Notes: generated by a model from the sequence alone, not told the origin. Counted from the stretch's first letter, positions 25,980 to 37,989 are shown. The stretch is DNA of 64,000 nucleotides from Symsagittifera roscoffensis (GCF_963678635.1 NC_087066.1:18989877-19053876); one strand, 5' to 3'. Made by a program: numbers and translations.

Positions 25980-26770
25980 TGTTTCTGGTAAGGTCGATAG
26001 TGTTGTATCAGATGAAACGTCAATTGGGACGTTCACTAAATTTGGTTCACCTTGAGTGTAAGTGTGTTCGTCCAATATGGAAGACGTTCTGTAGCTGCTG
26101 GGGGATTAAAAGGGTTTTCTCGAATTTGCTCCGATGTGGGAGTAAAACCTAAGTAGTCTGATGGTATATTTGAAGTGCTTTGTTGTGAAGCAATTGGGGG
26201 ATTATCTGGAAGTGTGCTACTAGAAATGTCTAAAGGATTTGGTGTTCGTGTCGATGAGGTATGTTAAAACGAACTCTGGGAGTTTGAAAATTTCTGTTTC
26301 GTCTCAGATGAACAATTTGTCTATTTATTTCAAGTGTATTTTGGTTTTGATTTATGTGTCGTACTCTATTAAGACCTTGTTGGAGAGGGATGTATATGCT
26401 ATATGTTGTTTTGTATTGTGGTTCTCTCAAAGGTGCGTGACAAACAACTGTTTCTAGTGGTTCGGATAATCGTGCTAGTCTTTCTTCAAAGGTGTATGGA
26501 TTGTCTTGAAAATTAATGCGAGTTGATGATTGGGAGTTTTGAGCAGTTGTTGGCGTTGTTGGAGTATATTGGGATGTTAACGGTGGGGACTGGGGTGGGA
26601 GTTGTTGATTAGCAATTTTGGAAAATTTTCTAAGTATATTCGTTACGAGGAAATTTATGTTTGTTGTAATATTCTTCAATAAAAAGAATTAATAATATTG
26701 TTGCTAATGCAAATGTGATGATTGTTGTTTCATACATTTGCACATTGTCATTATGAGTGATGTCAAAAAT
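25980..26770 (-). pseudogene. Membrane-anchored Pro-rich ORF upstream of the envelope fragments
   Basis: On the minus strand a short frame at ~26755-26635 encodes a hydrophobic helix (TFALATILLILFI) followed by a charged stretch. It shifts into the 149-codon ORF 26230-26679, which is rich in Pro, Thr, Gln and Asn. A further frameshift leads to PSDYLG and EQIRENPF near 26180-26090. The last block is conserved at 3760-3830. It may be the N-terminal part of the envelope gene or a separate small membrane protein; the frameshifts leave both possible. Confidence 0.4.
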
Positions 26771-27989
26771 GTGAGAAAAATTATGAAAAAAGGAAAAACA
26801 TGGGTTCTTCTTAATAGGTGTTGAAACATTTAAATAGTCATTGAAATATCGTACCTGTGTAGGTGATCAAGGATTTTGACAAGGTTTGTATAGAATTGGA
26901 ATAGAGAATAAAAGATTGGGAAAATGATGCAAAAAAATTTTAGGAGGATTATTTGAGTTTCTAAGATATCGGCTAAAAATATTATAAAAAATTTTAAAAT
27001 GAAAGAAAGTTTTATAAAAAAATGTTTGAAAATAGCTGTTTAAATTTGTTGACCGTCGCAGAAAGAAACATTTAAGAAATGATTCGTTCTGTTGATATAT
27101 TTTTTGTTTTTTGACGCTAAATTCGAGTGTGGTCGGTTTTTCGACAAGTGGGTTAGATTTTGTCAATTTTTAGTGAGGGAAATTTTATGGTGTCGGAAAG
27201 TTCTTCCTAGTTTTGTTTTTATTCATTGGATAATTGGGGGTATCTAAAAGGTTTTTGTTGATTAGGCTAAAGGATCTTGTGCATTTTGATCTTCAGGCTA
27301 ATTTAATGTTTTGCTCTGATGTTTTTCGAGGTCTGAGTTGGGAAATTTTTGTTGATATTGTTCTATTTGATGGGGAGTGTTGTAATATTGAGATTTTGTT
27401 TAGTCCAGTTGTCAGATTGTAGCGGTTTGCTTATTTTTGACCTGGAAACTTGAAGTTATAGTTAGAGATACGCTCGAATATATGTCGGCTAACAAAGTCG
27501 TATTGTTAAAATTAGGTAATGATTCGGATAGATTTCTTTTGGATGAATTTGAACTAGGTTTGCTCAATTGGTTTTTCAGCATGAAATTGAGAAAAATTAA
27601 TATGTTCAAAATGATTTTAAAGAGGTGAAAATGTGAATTAAAATTAAATTGGTTTTTGAAATTCTTGAATATTTTAGATTGCGGAATGAATGTTTATTCA
27701 ATTTTTTCGTGGCTGATTTTGAAGTCGTGATGATTCTCTATGTTCAGATTTTTTCATTTTGATCCTGTGGTAGATTTTTTTCTATCATTTTTCTTTTTTT
27801 TTCTTTCTTTTTGAGCTGTTTTGGTTCTAATTTGAGAGTTGCTTGGTAAAATAATTTTTTTGTCGGAGTGGTTTTGGATTTGGATATGTGTTAGCGTTTC
27901 GCATTTGCTTAACATCTGAATTGTTTTGAATAATCTCTAATCCTGTGAAAGATTATAATTGAGTTAATTCGCGAAGTGCGTACTCTTTT
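26771..27989 (-). other. Region between integrase and membrane ORFs
   Basis: Short open frames on the minus strand (27412-27609, 26867-27166) show no recognised domain. The stretch is probably decayed coding or untranslated DNA of the element. Confidence 0.35.
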
Positions 27990-29200
27990 GGGTAATAGGT
28001 TAGTAGATTGTTTCGATGTTGAACAATTTCTTTTTGTTCGGTTCTATACGTTTGTATGTTACATCAGTGGGTTTATCAATTATCTGGTAGGGTCCTTTTC
28101 GGAGTGGTTGTAATTTTTTGGTGATTCCTTTTTGTGATATAAAGATTAGAATTAAAACAAATGTTCCTTCTTTTAAGTCTGTGGCTGGTGCGAATCGTGA
28201 ATTGATTTGGGTATTTATATTTTGTAATGTAACATTTTTTTGTGATTTTTCGAGAAATTTCATTGTGCTTTTTATCTCTATTTAAAATCCATTCGGTATG
28301 TGTACCGGAAGCTAATTTTAAAATTTGTGGGTGATGAAAGTGGTCTTCATCGTGGGTAAGCAGTGGTAAATTATAACATTGTGAATCTTTATCCGGTTGG
28401 CAATAGCCTTGTGTGTTTTTAGAGGCATTTGCTGTAAACATTATCGGTTTTCTGGGTTTTTGGTTAAATACCATTTTGTATGGTGACATTCCTAATGTTG
28501 TTGTAATTTAACACTTATTGGATGAAGAAAAATTTTTTACAACTGTTGACCATCCAGTATATCGTGTGTCATTTCCATTAACGACTCATCTAAAATATTC
28601 CTGAACGGTTCATACCTTTGGCTAATCCATTTGTCCAAGCTGCATGACATGTACGTGGCTTATGTTTCATATTATTTGGTGGCATTGTGTGATAATTTCA
28701 TTATTTATATATTCAGTGCCATTGTCTTAGCCAGTATTTCGGGTAATCCGAATTTTCCTATCCAGTGTTCGTAGAGTGTTGTATATGCAAAATAGGCATT
28801 ACAATGGGGTACTGGGTTGAGTGCTACGTAGTGTGTAAATGCATCAACAATGACCATTATATATGAGTTTCCTTCTGAGGATGGTGATATTGGTCCTTTG
28901 ATGTCAAATGAAATTTTATGATTAAAATATATTACTTGTTTTGCTGCAATTTGTTTTTGATTTGGATAAGAATTATTTAACTGGCATGTTATGCAATCGT
29001 TGCATAGTACTTCAATCCAAATTGGGGCATTTGGAAAACAAAAAATTTGAATGAAAATGGAGTATGTTTTCTGATCTTGACTGTCCCTTAGTTTGTAGGC
29101 TATGCGGTTATTAACATCATACTTAGGCAAGGTACTTTGAGATCAGGTGTTTTGTATTCTAATATATCTGTATTTTCGTTTATAGAGGTATTTTTAAACT
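27990..29200 (-). pseudogene. Retroelement integrase, broken
   Basis: Order on the minus strand: the C-terminal half of the zinc module (CNDCITC) near 29000; the catalytic core with SFDIKGP and MVIVDAFTHY near 28920-28850; GLPEIL near 28740; then a C-terminal GPY/F module (RKGPYQIID) near 28090. One base is missing just before the second catalytic block, so DNGTE is still readable but in another frame (about 28712). The position of the catalytic Glu (normally in an NGLVE-type context) reads NGLAKGMN near 28625, an apparent Glu to Lys change. Further stops separate the core from the C-terminus. Enzymatically dead. Confidence 0.8.
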
Positions 29201-29579
29201 TTATGAAAAATCTAAGAAATGTTTTGTTTACTAGAATTGTGATATCAGCTTTGGTTGGCTTAGTTTTATATTTGAGCCAAAATTTTAATTGTCCAATAAC
29301 TGGGTCAAAAATTTGAGTTTTGATGTTTTTGTAGTAAATCTAGTATAATTGTTTCTGTATATGGTAGGAAAGTATTTTCTTTTTCTATCTCTGATAAGGG
29401 TACTGTGTCAAGTGGGTTACAAAGATTAAGATTTTGATTTATCTTGTATTTTGAATCGTTATTTAATGGGCTGATACCACTAATTTTTTAGTTAGATTTT
29501 CTTTTTCTACTAAAGGAAATAGGTCTTTTTTATGTGGTTGTTTTTTTATTTGCTTTTGCTGAGTATTGTTTTTGATCTA

Positions 29580-31380
29580 ATTTGATTATGGGATTGGTTT
29601 AACTGTAGATGTACTTAGCAAATCATCTTCATAGTGGTTATTTTGACATTCCAAATATAGTGGAAAGTGTTGTAGATCGTTTATTTGTGATTGATCTACG
29701 TCAGTTTTTACAGCATATTTACATTCTAATCGTGGTGAGGTTTCATCTTTTGCAAGAAAGATTTCAATATTTTGTGGTGTTTCAACTGTTGTTTTTCTTG
29801 CTAGCAATTCAGATGGCGTATTCCTACTATGAGTATCGGGCAGTGCAAGGTTTTTTCCTGCTGTCCATACTATGTGTAAGTTGGGAAATTTCATTAAAAC
29901 TAATTAAAATCTGTAAACTCTACGGTTTGGATTTGATTTTTGTGTGAATAGAAATATAATATGTTTATGATCTGTAAATAAAACTGTTGGATGCTTCCAT
30001 CCAAGTATTGATCCAAATATTACTCTGTAAGAGTATCTTTTAAAGCTGTGTATACTCTATTAAGAGTAGCGAGTCTTAAATCAGCTTGTGTAAAAAAAAC
30101 GAGAATTTACTGAAACGAGATTCATTTTTTTGTTCCATTGTGAGATTTTAGTAGTGCTGCACCGATGCCAAAGTTTGAAGCATCGCACATTGCATAAAAT
30201 GGCTCTTTGGGATCTGGAATTGTGTTTGAAATTTGTTCTGTGAGAAATGTTTTGATTTCTTCAAATCGAGTTTGTTGTTCTGTTGTCCATTCAAAATTGT
30301 TTCTTGTTTACGAAGGTTATAGAATGGTCTTAAGTATGACTGCATCTTATAAACATTTTTACTTAAGAAGTTTAACATTCCAAGAAACTATTGGTTTTTT
30401 TTGTTAGATGATGGTTGAAGTTTTTGGATCGCATCTATGTGTGATTTTAGTGGAGTTATAGTGTTTCTTTCTATAATGTGTCCAAAAAGTATTACGCGTG
30501 TTAAGAAAAACTTTGATTTATCTGGGACTGCTTCCGTGATTTCGTTTTATAATATTTGATGATTTTTTTCTAGAACTGCGAAAACTTATTCTTTCGTTTG
30601 TGATTGTATTAAAACATTATCTAAATATGTAATTGCATTTTTCCTTTGTATGAGTGGTCTGAAAACTTTACTCATGAATGCTGAGAAAGCTGCTGGTCCT
30701 ATGGATATGCCATAGAATAATCTATTGAATTCATATTGTTGATTTCCGATAACAAATTGTGTTAATCGTTGTGATTGCTCATCTAACGGCAGTTGATTAG
30801 AAGCACTATTCATGTCTCCTGTTGCGAAATATTTACCGTTTGTTTTTGTTAAAAACACTAGAATTGTTTCAATGTGCCAATTACATTTAAATTCGTCAAT
30901 AAATGAATTGAGGTATCTAGCATCTAGAACTAATTTTGATGATTCTCCTTTGTCTAGAATAATTACAGGGTTAAAAAATGTGTTTCATTTTGGCTGTTCT
31001 TCTTTGTTTACTGCAGAAATGATTTCAAAATGTTTAAGTATGTCAAGTAATCTATTAACTTTGTCGTGTAAATGGTTTGGTACTTTGCTTGCTCTTTGTT
31101 TTTTGAAAACCGCATCCAGTTTCGAACTTGGGTGTAGTGGTGAATTTATTTTTCCAACGTCAAATTTAGATGTTGCATAAACTTTTGGGTATTTTAATAG
31201 TAAATCGGCCAATTGTTCAAATTCATTTTGTGTTATCTGAGAGTGTTGAAAATTGAACATTGTCGAGCACTCTTGTTGTTCTTCCATATAATTTGATATT
31301 TTAAATGTTGGTTTTAAATAAGGTTTTTTTGTGAAGTACTCCGTATTTTTTTCTTTACTTATTATTTTATTTATTGACAA
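29580..31380 (-). pseudogene. Reverse transcriptase-RNase H, broken
   Basis: Minus-strand fragments 30985-31380, 30586-30858 and 30148-30378 share one frame, separated by stops, including TGA at 30985-30987 next to EEQPK. Fingers and palm regions are recognisable: LVLDARYLN, GDMNSA, GNQQYEFNRLFYG and the active-site block YLDN at ~30620. The second Asp of the usual YLDD is Asn. After a frameshift the RNase H start CDASNFGIGAALL appears near 30180. Tether and RNase H end follow at 29586-29894 (HIVWTAGKNLALPDTHSR). This is the most conserved part and best places the element in Ty3/Gypsy. Confidence 0.85.
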
Positions 31381-31723
31381 TTTTTCGTCAAAACTCGTTG
31401 ACTGGCATACATCTAAAAGTTGAAATATATTAATTACCCTATACGCTACTACTTTTTTTGAGAAATTGTTGCGTTAGTTTCACAATATCCTAAAATTCCT
31501 AGAGGTAGCGTTATTTTATACGGTGAATTTTTGTAGACATGTAAGGAAATGGTGACTGAAATTGAGTTTTTCATGTATTTGACAGATGAAATTGTTACTC
31601 AAAAATATTTATGATTTGGACTAAATTCAATGTCAGGCATGTAGAGATGTTGTCGATTTTGACTTCTGTCATATTGGTGAACTTGTTTGATCGGGAATTC
31701 ATAAAAGTAACCTGAGAGTGGTT

Positions 31724-32417
31724 TTAGATGTTTTCATTCTTTATTGTAAATAGGGTAAAATTTTGAAGTAAAAATGGTGTTTGTTTGTTCATTTTTTGAA
31801 AGAATATCAGGGCGGTGTTATGCATTCTTGTATATTTATCTTTTATATTAATTCTGCTGTCTAATATACTGATAGTAGGTTTATATTTAGTTATACTAGT
31901 TATAAATGGAATGCCGAGGATTTTGTGTTTTATATCTGTGATATGGAAGGTTTGTTTAAATGGTTTGTTTAAGAGTTTGTTTTTGTTCCATTGCTTTAGT
32001 GGAAACAAGGAAAAGTTGATTTTTTCCGTAGTTGGTTGAAGTTGAGCCTTGTGATGTTGCTAGTCTGCTGGCTGTCTTCAAAGGTATTAGTTTTGGACGC
32101 AATGTTTTGATTTCCTTCCAGGTAGGAATGTTGGTGATTTTTGATTCTGCTCTGGAATCTAATAAGAAATCAAGTTCAAGATCTGTTTGTTGAAATTCTT
32201 TTTTTTTTGGACTTTCTAAGAGGAATAGAATTGTCCAAATTTTTTCTCTTGGTGTTTCTTTTGGTACGTTTTGATAGATGTGATTTGTACTAGAACATGG
32301 TACAGACTCTTTTATAGGTTCGAATAATGTCGTTATTTCTTCTACTATTTGCTCTATTGATTTGTTATTAATTCTAGGTTTTGTGTTATAATTTAAAAGA
32401 AAGTTGAGGCTTCGCAT
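31724..32417 (-). pseudogene. Retroelement aspartic protease, broken
   Basis: ORF 31956-32417 carries the active-site block LDFLLDSRAES, where Gly of the usual DSGAE/DTGA motif is Arg. The second half, with HKILGIPFI (the conserved ILG strand of retropepsins), lies in a different, overlapping frame at 31724-32008. Both the substitution and the frameshift would abolish activity. It sits between gag and RT as expected. Confidence 0.7.
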
Positions 32418-32680
32418 TGTTGATGTGATTTAGTTGCAATTCGGTACTTTCTGTAGTATCAATACCAGAGGGTCTGAATTGACTTCTTCAAATGGTTATA
32501 TTTGATTGATTTGTCTTTGATGTTTTGGTGTAATGCTTCTATTTTTTTTTTGGGAAACTGGATAACGCGTGTTGTTTCTATGTGGTGATTGAGAGTAGTT
32601 TCTTTGTCTCTTGTTATAGTTCGAATTTCTATTTTGTGGATTATCGCGTGATCTCTTTTGATAGTTTTTGTAATCAGATC

Positions 32681-33489
32681 TTTGATAATTGATCTGTTGT
32701 TAGATTAATCTCGTGATCTATTGTTGTGATATCGTTTATTTCGATTATTTGAATAGCTTCTATTCCTATCGTTGGAATAATTCATACTTCTTTTGTACGA
32801 GGAGTTTCTTGATCTATCATTGGAATATTTTCTATTCCTAGAGTGTGAATGGGAACTGGTTTCAAACGAATAATCTGGTCTGTTTGAACTTGCTCGTGAA
32901 TAGTTCTTTCGATACTAATTATTTCGACTATTTGATCGACTATATCTGTTTTGTGAGAAATTCCGTGAATTTCTTTGGTTTGGTGATCTTCCTCTGTAGT
33001 TAGAGTGCATGAAGTGATTGTGTTTGGAAGTGGTTTTCCAGACCTATTACTACTGTGAATGTTTTCAATAGGTAAATTTTGATCTTTTTTCATGTACTGG
33101 TGAAATGATTTGTTTGGTTCTCAGTACTTTTGTGGTTTGTTTTGATTGTCTTGCTGTTTTTGTCTGCATTCAGTAATGCTATGTCCGTATGTTTGGCAAA
33201 AGTGACGCCGTTTTTTGAACGATGGTTTACCTTTAAAGTTTGGGTTTTTCTCGTATATATTTAAAATTTCCTTAATTTTTTTGGATAAATCTGTTTCTGA
33301 TTCTAGTATTTTATTTGTTTGTATAGTAGTAGTAGTTTGAATATTATTTACTTTTTGTGGCTTGAGATTTTCTATTTCTTCTAATTTCATAGTGTTTTCT
33401 GCTTGTTCTATTTTATCAGCTAGTCTTCTAAAGTTTAAACCTGGTTCTCGACTTGAGGAAGGCTGTGATGCTCTCTTTTTGATTGCTAG
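32681..33489. repeat. 809-bp direct repeat within gag, copy A
   Basis: Matches 33490-34298 base for base with scattered substitutions; starts TTTGATAATTGATCTG. 809 is not a multiple of three, so the duplication also shifts the gag frame. Confidence 0.9.
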
Positions 33490-34298
33490 TTTGATAATTG
33501 ATCTGTTGTTAGATTAATCTCGTGATCTATTGTTGTGATATCGTTGATTTCGATTATTTGAATAGCTTCTATTCCTATCGTTGGAATAATTCATACTTCT
33601 TTTGTACGGGGAGTTTCTTGATCTATCATTGGAATAGTGCCTATTCCTAGAGTGTGAATGGGAACTGGTTTCAAACGAATAATCTGGTCGGTTTGAACTT
33701 GCACGTGAATAGTTCTTTCGATACTGATTATTTCGACAATTTGATCGACTATATCTGTTTTGTGAGAAATTCCGTGAATTTGTTTGGTTTGGTGATCTTC
33801 CTCTGTAGTTAGAGTGCATGAAGTGATTGTGTTTGGAAGTGGTTTTTCAGACCTATTACTACTGTGAATATTTTCAATAGGTAAATGTTGATCTTTTTTC
33901 ATGTACTGGTGAAATTATTTGTTTGGTTCTCAGTACTTTTGTGGTTTATTTTGATTGTCTTGCTGTTTTTGTCTGCATTCAGCAATGCTATGTCCGTATG
34001 TTCGGCAAAAGTGACGCCGTTTTTTGAACGATGGTTCACCTTTAAAGTTTGGATTTTTCTCGTATATATTTAAAATTTCCGTACTTTTTTCGGATAAACC
34101 TGTATCTGATTCTAGTAATTTATTTGTTTGTGTAGTAGTAGTAGTTTGAATATTATTTACATTTTGTAGCTTGATATTTTCTATTTCTTCTAATTTTATA
34201 GTGGTTTCTGCTTGTTCTATTTTATCAGCTAGTCTTCTAAAGTTTAAACCTGGTTCTCGACTTGAGGAAGTATGTGATGCTCTCTTTTTGATTGCTAG
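33490..34298. repeat. 809-bp direct repeat within gag, copy B
   Basis: Second member of the direct repeat, directly abutting copy A. It precedes copy A in the direction of transcription and adjoins the unduplicated capsid part. Confidence 0.9.
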
Positions 34299-34959
34299 TT
34301 TTCGTAATTGAGGTGTTAGAATCATTAGGATTTCCGCCATGTTTGTATTTTTATTATCATGAGTATTGAGTGAATATGCTTTTTGGACTAGTGTTTTGAT
34401 TCTTACTGAGAGTTGTTCAATCGTTTAATTTGTTAGTCTACGAGTTTAATGTTTGTTTCTTTCAGAGTCAAACGTTTTTGAAAATTCTTGTGTGAATCTT
34501 CCCAATCTGATTTCATATCTATAGGTAAAACTGAAAACGAATTTTGGGATGCTCCATCAAGTGTGGTCTGGGTTAATGCTGTTTTTCTATGTATCCAATT
34601 TTGATGAAATAGCGTATTTACTGGTTCAGATTCTATATTCAAGATTAGTAATCAGAGTATTCAGGGTCTGTCCCTGCGAATACCCTTAGCGGTTTATTTG
34701 ATGATATTGACTATCCTCCCATTAGGTTAGGATTCATAGTCAATTGAAGTAATTCTGCGGCATTTGGCTTTTGTGAAAAATTCGTAAACTGACTTTTTGT
34801 TATTTCATGTTGTTGTAATTAATATGGTAGTGGAATTTCATTACGCATTTGAGTTGGTTGATAAAGTTGTGTACTCACTGGGGTTTGTGATTGAAAGTTT
34901 TTTTTTGAGATGTTTGAATTGTTCTAGGTTGTCGTATATGTTCTTCTCGTGTATCTGGT

Positions 34960-36054
34960 TCAAAAATATCTGGTTGATCCATGTTGTAGGAACGAGATCT
35001 TTGGTTTTGATGATCGTTTTGAAAATCTTTGATGATTATGATTACAATGTTCTTCATCGTCTGATGGAAATAAATTAGATGTATAATAAGGTGTTTGATG
35101 TCTAGATTGATTTCGTCGTGTGTTTTTTTTTTCGTTTTTATTTTGTGTACCGGGTAGGAATGAATTATAGTTTAAAGGTGTTGCATCTGTTGTAAGTGGA
35201 AATACTTTTACGTAATCTTTCCGAATTGATATTGTACTAATTGCTTGACTTGAGATGTCTACTGGGATTTTCAGAAATAGTGGGTGAGACCAATGAGGGT
35301 CCCAAACATAACCTGATTGCTCTGCATTGACCGTATCATCATTGGTACTTTGAGGTCTACAGTTTTTTCTTGCTTGTGCAATTAAAGCAATATTATGTGT
35401 GAAATAATCAGTTATAAACCATGCTACGATTTTTTGTAAATCGTGTTTTACATGTAGCGAGGTTTCGTTACTTGTTAAATTTTCACGGATTGTGTTTAAA
35501 AATTTGGAGAATTTTGCTATTTCGTTTCTCACAGTTGTATGTCTAGACGTTTGAACTGGTGAATCTCCTTGAGATTCTGTTCGTTCTAGTATAGTTAAAT
35601 AGCTGTAAATAAGTGAATATACATCGTTAGTGAATATTAAATTTGCGCTTTGTGAGTTTTGATGTTGTATATTTTTAATATATTCTGTGAATACTTTTGA
35701 AAATTCTATATCTACATCGTCTGTTTAAAGTAGATATCTACCATGAAATGTATTTGGTGAACTGATTTCTATGGTATAAATTCCGTATTGTCGTGTGATG
35801 TTACATATTCCTTCTAGATAGTGGTCGATAGGTTGTCTTTTGATTTTTACTACTGGGAATTCTCTTGTACATGGGTTATCTTCTTTTTCAAATAAATTTG
35901 CGGTTAATTTTTGACAAAATTGTGTTTGTCCTCTATCTTCAATCTATTAAACATATGTAATACCTAAAGGTGTGATAGCCGAACTCTTGGCTATTGCATG
36001 TGTTAACTTCAAATCCCAATCGTTCAAAATTGCACTGATGTCATCTAGTGACAT
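34960..36054 (-). pseudogene. gag N-terminal region, three in-frame stops
   Basis: The probable start is the ATG at 36054 (MSLDDISAILNDWD). The same start with one extra Ile codon is found in the leader copy at 63619. The frame is interrupted by TAA TAG after ITYV (about 35950) and by TAA near 35727. It then stays open in the same frame through 34960-35532, which contains HVKHDLQKIVAWF. No homology beyond position in gag is evident. The C-terminal 60 residues are rich in Asn, Lys, Arg and Ser. Confidence 0.65.
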
Positions 36055-36250
36055 GTACTATTACGTGGGATGTATCTGGAGACGCGTGGGAGACGCGAGG
36101 ATGCGTATGGATACAAATGTCCTGGTTTGTCTCCTGTGACGCTAAAGGGCATCAAAGAACTGGGAAGGAGTGTAATGCTTCTTTGCAATGTATGTGACGC
36201 AGCTAACAAAAACTAAGATATTTTAGGATGCTACACTTCAGCAAATAAAG
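36055..36250 (-). promoter_or_regulatory. Retroelement 5' leader
   Basis: About 196 bp between the 5' LTR and the gag ATG. It is strikingly similar to 63419-63618. It includes a GC-rich repeat-like stretch (GTCTCCCACGCGTCTCC) that can pair with itself. The sequence just after the LTR (CTTTATTTGCTGAAGTG) does not resemble a standard TGG-starting tRNA primer site. Confidence 0.6.
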
Positions 36251-36610
36251 TGAGTTATGCTCTAAGGTCTACTCAGCTCATAGAGTAATTTCAGATAGAG
36301 TACACCGTCTGCTCGTCACGCTATCTTACTTTCGACCGGATATATTCGTGCAACTTCTTATACGATCTTAATCTTACTCTTATATCTCCTAGTCTCAATA
36401 GATCTAGAGTATACTGGTTTTGTTACAAGTAGGTCTCTTGGAGAAAGCAACTAAGTTCTAAGTTAAATTCAAATCTCTCTGTAATTCCAGCACTTACAAA
36501 TAAGTGGGTTGTTAGTTTGATGGAGTATGATTGGTTAGTATTCAATATTTTCTCGGGATAAAATATCTAAATCATAACCAATAATAAAATCTAGTTTGGA
36601 TCTGGTTCCA
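36251..36610 (-). repeat. 5' LTR of the 16.8-kb element
   Basis: 360-bp LTR; on the plus strand it runs TGAGTTATG ... TCTGGTTCCA. Aligns with 19852-20229, 42130-42467 (opposite strand) and 43665-44078. The block CGTCTGCTCGTCACGCTATC is shared. Confidence 0.85.
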
Positions 36611-37419
36611 GTAGGGCGTTAACATCGGAAAAAGTAAATACACTAATTTTGATTCTCAAATGTTTGTTTTTGATATTTGTGCACATCTGCAAGAATTGAC
36701 CCCAATTCTCATAATTATTGAACCATTTCAGTCAAAGATAACACATTGACCAAGAATTTAATCTAACAGCTCAGCCAACACTCCAAACTTAATATTGTAC
36801 CCAAGATATAAAAAAGTCTGAACAAAATCCAATGATTAAATTTCTTAATTGAATCAAAGAGTTTTGGAGGCTGACTTATTGGAAAAAGTTATCTCAACAG
36901 AGCTCAGGATGAGCCAAAACTCGATTTGTTTCTCGTCGATTACGGATGTCTACCTTCAGCTGGAAAAAAATCACATCACAAAAGCAGACAGGTTTCTGCA
37001 GATGTTGAGGGCAACTTATTGACCAGATAGGGTGCAGAAGATGACTGTTGCATTTTGGAAGCGGGTTGGACGGCAGGGTCAGGAAGGAACGCCCAGCAGG
37101 AGTGAAGACTTTGGGTTCTGGGGCGAGAATTGTGAAGACTTACATTTTCATTTGTAAAAGACATAAATCATTAAAAAATCCATTAGTTTAGGAAAGCTTA
37201 ATATTCAATCTTGAAGTCGAGTTTGTAACAAACTTTTTCAACAAATAATTGGTAGTCAAAGCTTTCGTTATAGCTTTTTATTACATTTTCTTTCAGAAAT
37301 GCAATTTTAAAATTAAGAATTGATTTTTATAGTGTTCTGTGTAGATGAATAATATGTGTAATCTTTTATATTTGATTACGTACTAGTTTCAGCGGTTGAA
37401 AGTATTTTTTGTGGGTGGG
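36611..37419. other. Spacer between retroelement and assembly gap
   Basis: No supported gene. A locally GC-richer part at 36900-37165 holds a 62-codon minus-strand ORF (36976-37164, Ser/Pro-rich, four Cys). It might be an exon, but no splice structure or family was recognised. Confidence 0.35.
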
Positions 37420-37619
37420 NNNNNNNNNNNNNNNNNNNNNNNNNNNNNNNNNNNNNNNNNNNNNNNNNNNNNNNNNNNNNNNNNNNNNNNNNNNNNNNNN
37501 NNNNNNNNNNNNNNNNNNNNNNNNNNNNNNNNNNNNNNNNNNNNNNNNNNNNNNNNNNNNNNNNNNNNNNNNNNNNNNNNNNNNNNNNNNNNNNNNNNNN
37601 NNNNNNNNNNNNNNNNNNN
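37420..37619. other. Assembly gap of 200 N
   Basis: Exactly 200 N, a length often used for gaps of unknown size. ORFs running through it are artefacts. Confidence 0.99.
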
Positions 37620-37989
37620 CAAAATCAATTGGTTGAACAAAATATCCATAATTATTATATCCAAAAATATATTCATCATTTAATTTTAGCCATTTGTTTT
37701 TAGTGCACTGTTTTCAATTGTCAAAAATAGCAAGTCTGATATTTACGTCATTAAAAAGATGTTTTGTATTAGGATACATCCTCGTAAAATCAAATATTAC
37801 TCCGTAAGTATGCCAATTGTTGAACGGTGTAGAAGAGCCAAAGGCCTATATTGATCATAGTCTATGCAAGTTTATTTAATTTTTTTATACATTTAAAATA
37901 TTTAGACGCTGTGAAAAAAGTCGTACAAGGACATTCGGGAAAAAAGGAAAAAAGTGTCCTATTCTTTCCGAGTTTGTTTCTCAAAATAT

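Larger units (their letters stand above)
32520..34730 (-). pseudogene. gag capsid and RNA-binding tail, with internal tandem duplication
   Basis: Order on the minus strand: a capsid-like stretch beginning FAGTDPEYS near 34665 and running through 34433-34642; a further segment at 33930-34340 ending in a zinc-knuckle-like block (HFCRTYGHSIAECR); then an Arg/Ser/Asn-rich tail (33514-33819, RNRHYSNDRSRNSPYK) typical of nucleocapsid. The knuckle lacks the first Cys of CX2CX4HX4C (Arg instead) in both copies. The segment from knuckle to basic tail is present twice because of an 809-bp duplication. The terminal basic tail continues to ~32520. Stops and frameshifts break it. Confidence 0.65.
19852..36610 (-). 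mobile_element. Env-bearing Ty3/Gypsy-type LTR element, degenerate
   Basis: A 16.76-kb element bounded by two related LTRs, each reading TG...CA on the minus strand. In transcription order it carries a leader, gag with basic RNA-binding tail, aspartic protease, reverse transcriptase with RNase H, integrase ending in a GPY/F module, a membrane/envelope-like region and a 3' accessory ORF. Protease, RT, RNase H, integrase order and the GPY/F end place it in Ty3/Gypsy (Metaviridae); the extra membrane-protein region recalls errantivirus-like elements. Most genes have stops, frameshifts and lost catalytic residues, and the LTRs differ by many substitutions and indels, so insertion is old. No clear target duplication remains (flanks AATAG and GTAGG). 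Sense strand is A/C-rich. Confidence 0.9.

Noticed and set aside
33591-33902. Two near-identical 103-codon ORFs (also 32782-33093)
   Set aside because: Out-of-frame shadows of the Arg/Ser/Asn-rich gag tail inside the 809-bp duplication.
36225-36250. tRNA primer-binding site after the 5' LTR
   Set aside because: The sequence does not start with TGG or match a tRNA 3' end that I can recognise.
19847-36615. Target-site duplication of the full LTR element (AATAG / GTAGG)
   Set aside because: Only partial agreement; not enough to claim a duplication.
37389-37683. ORFs across the N gap
   Set aside because: Composed almost entirely of unknown residues; artefacts of the 200-N gap.
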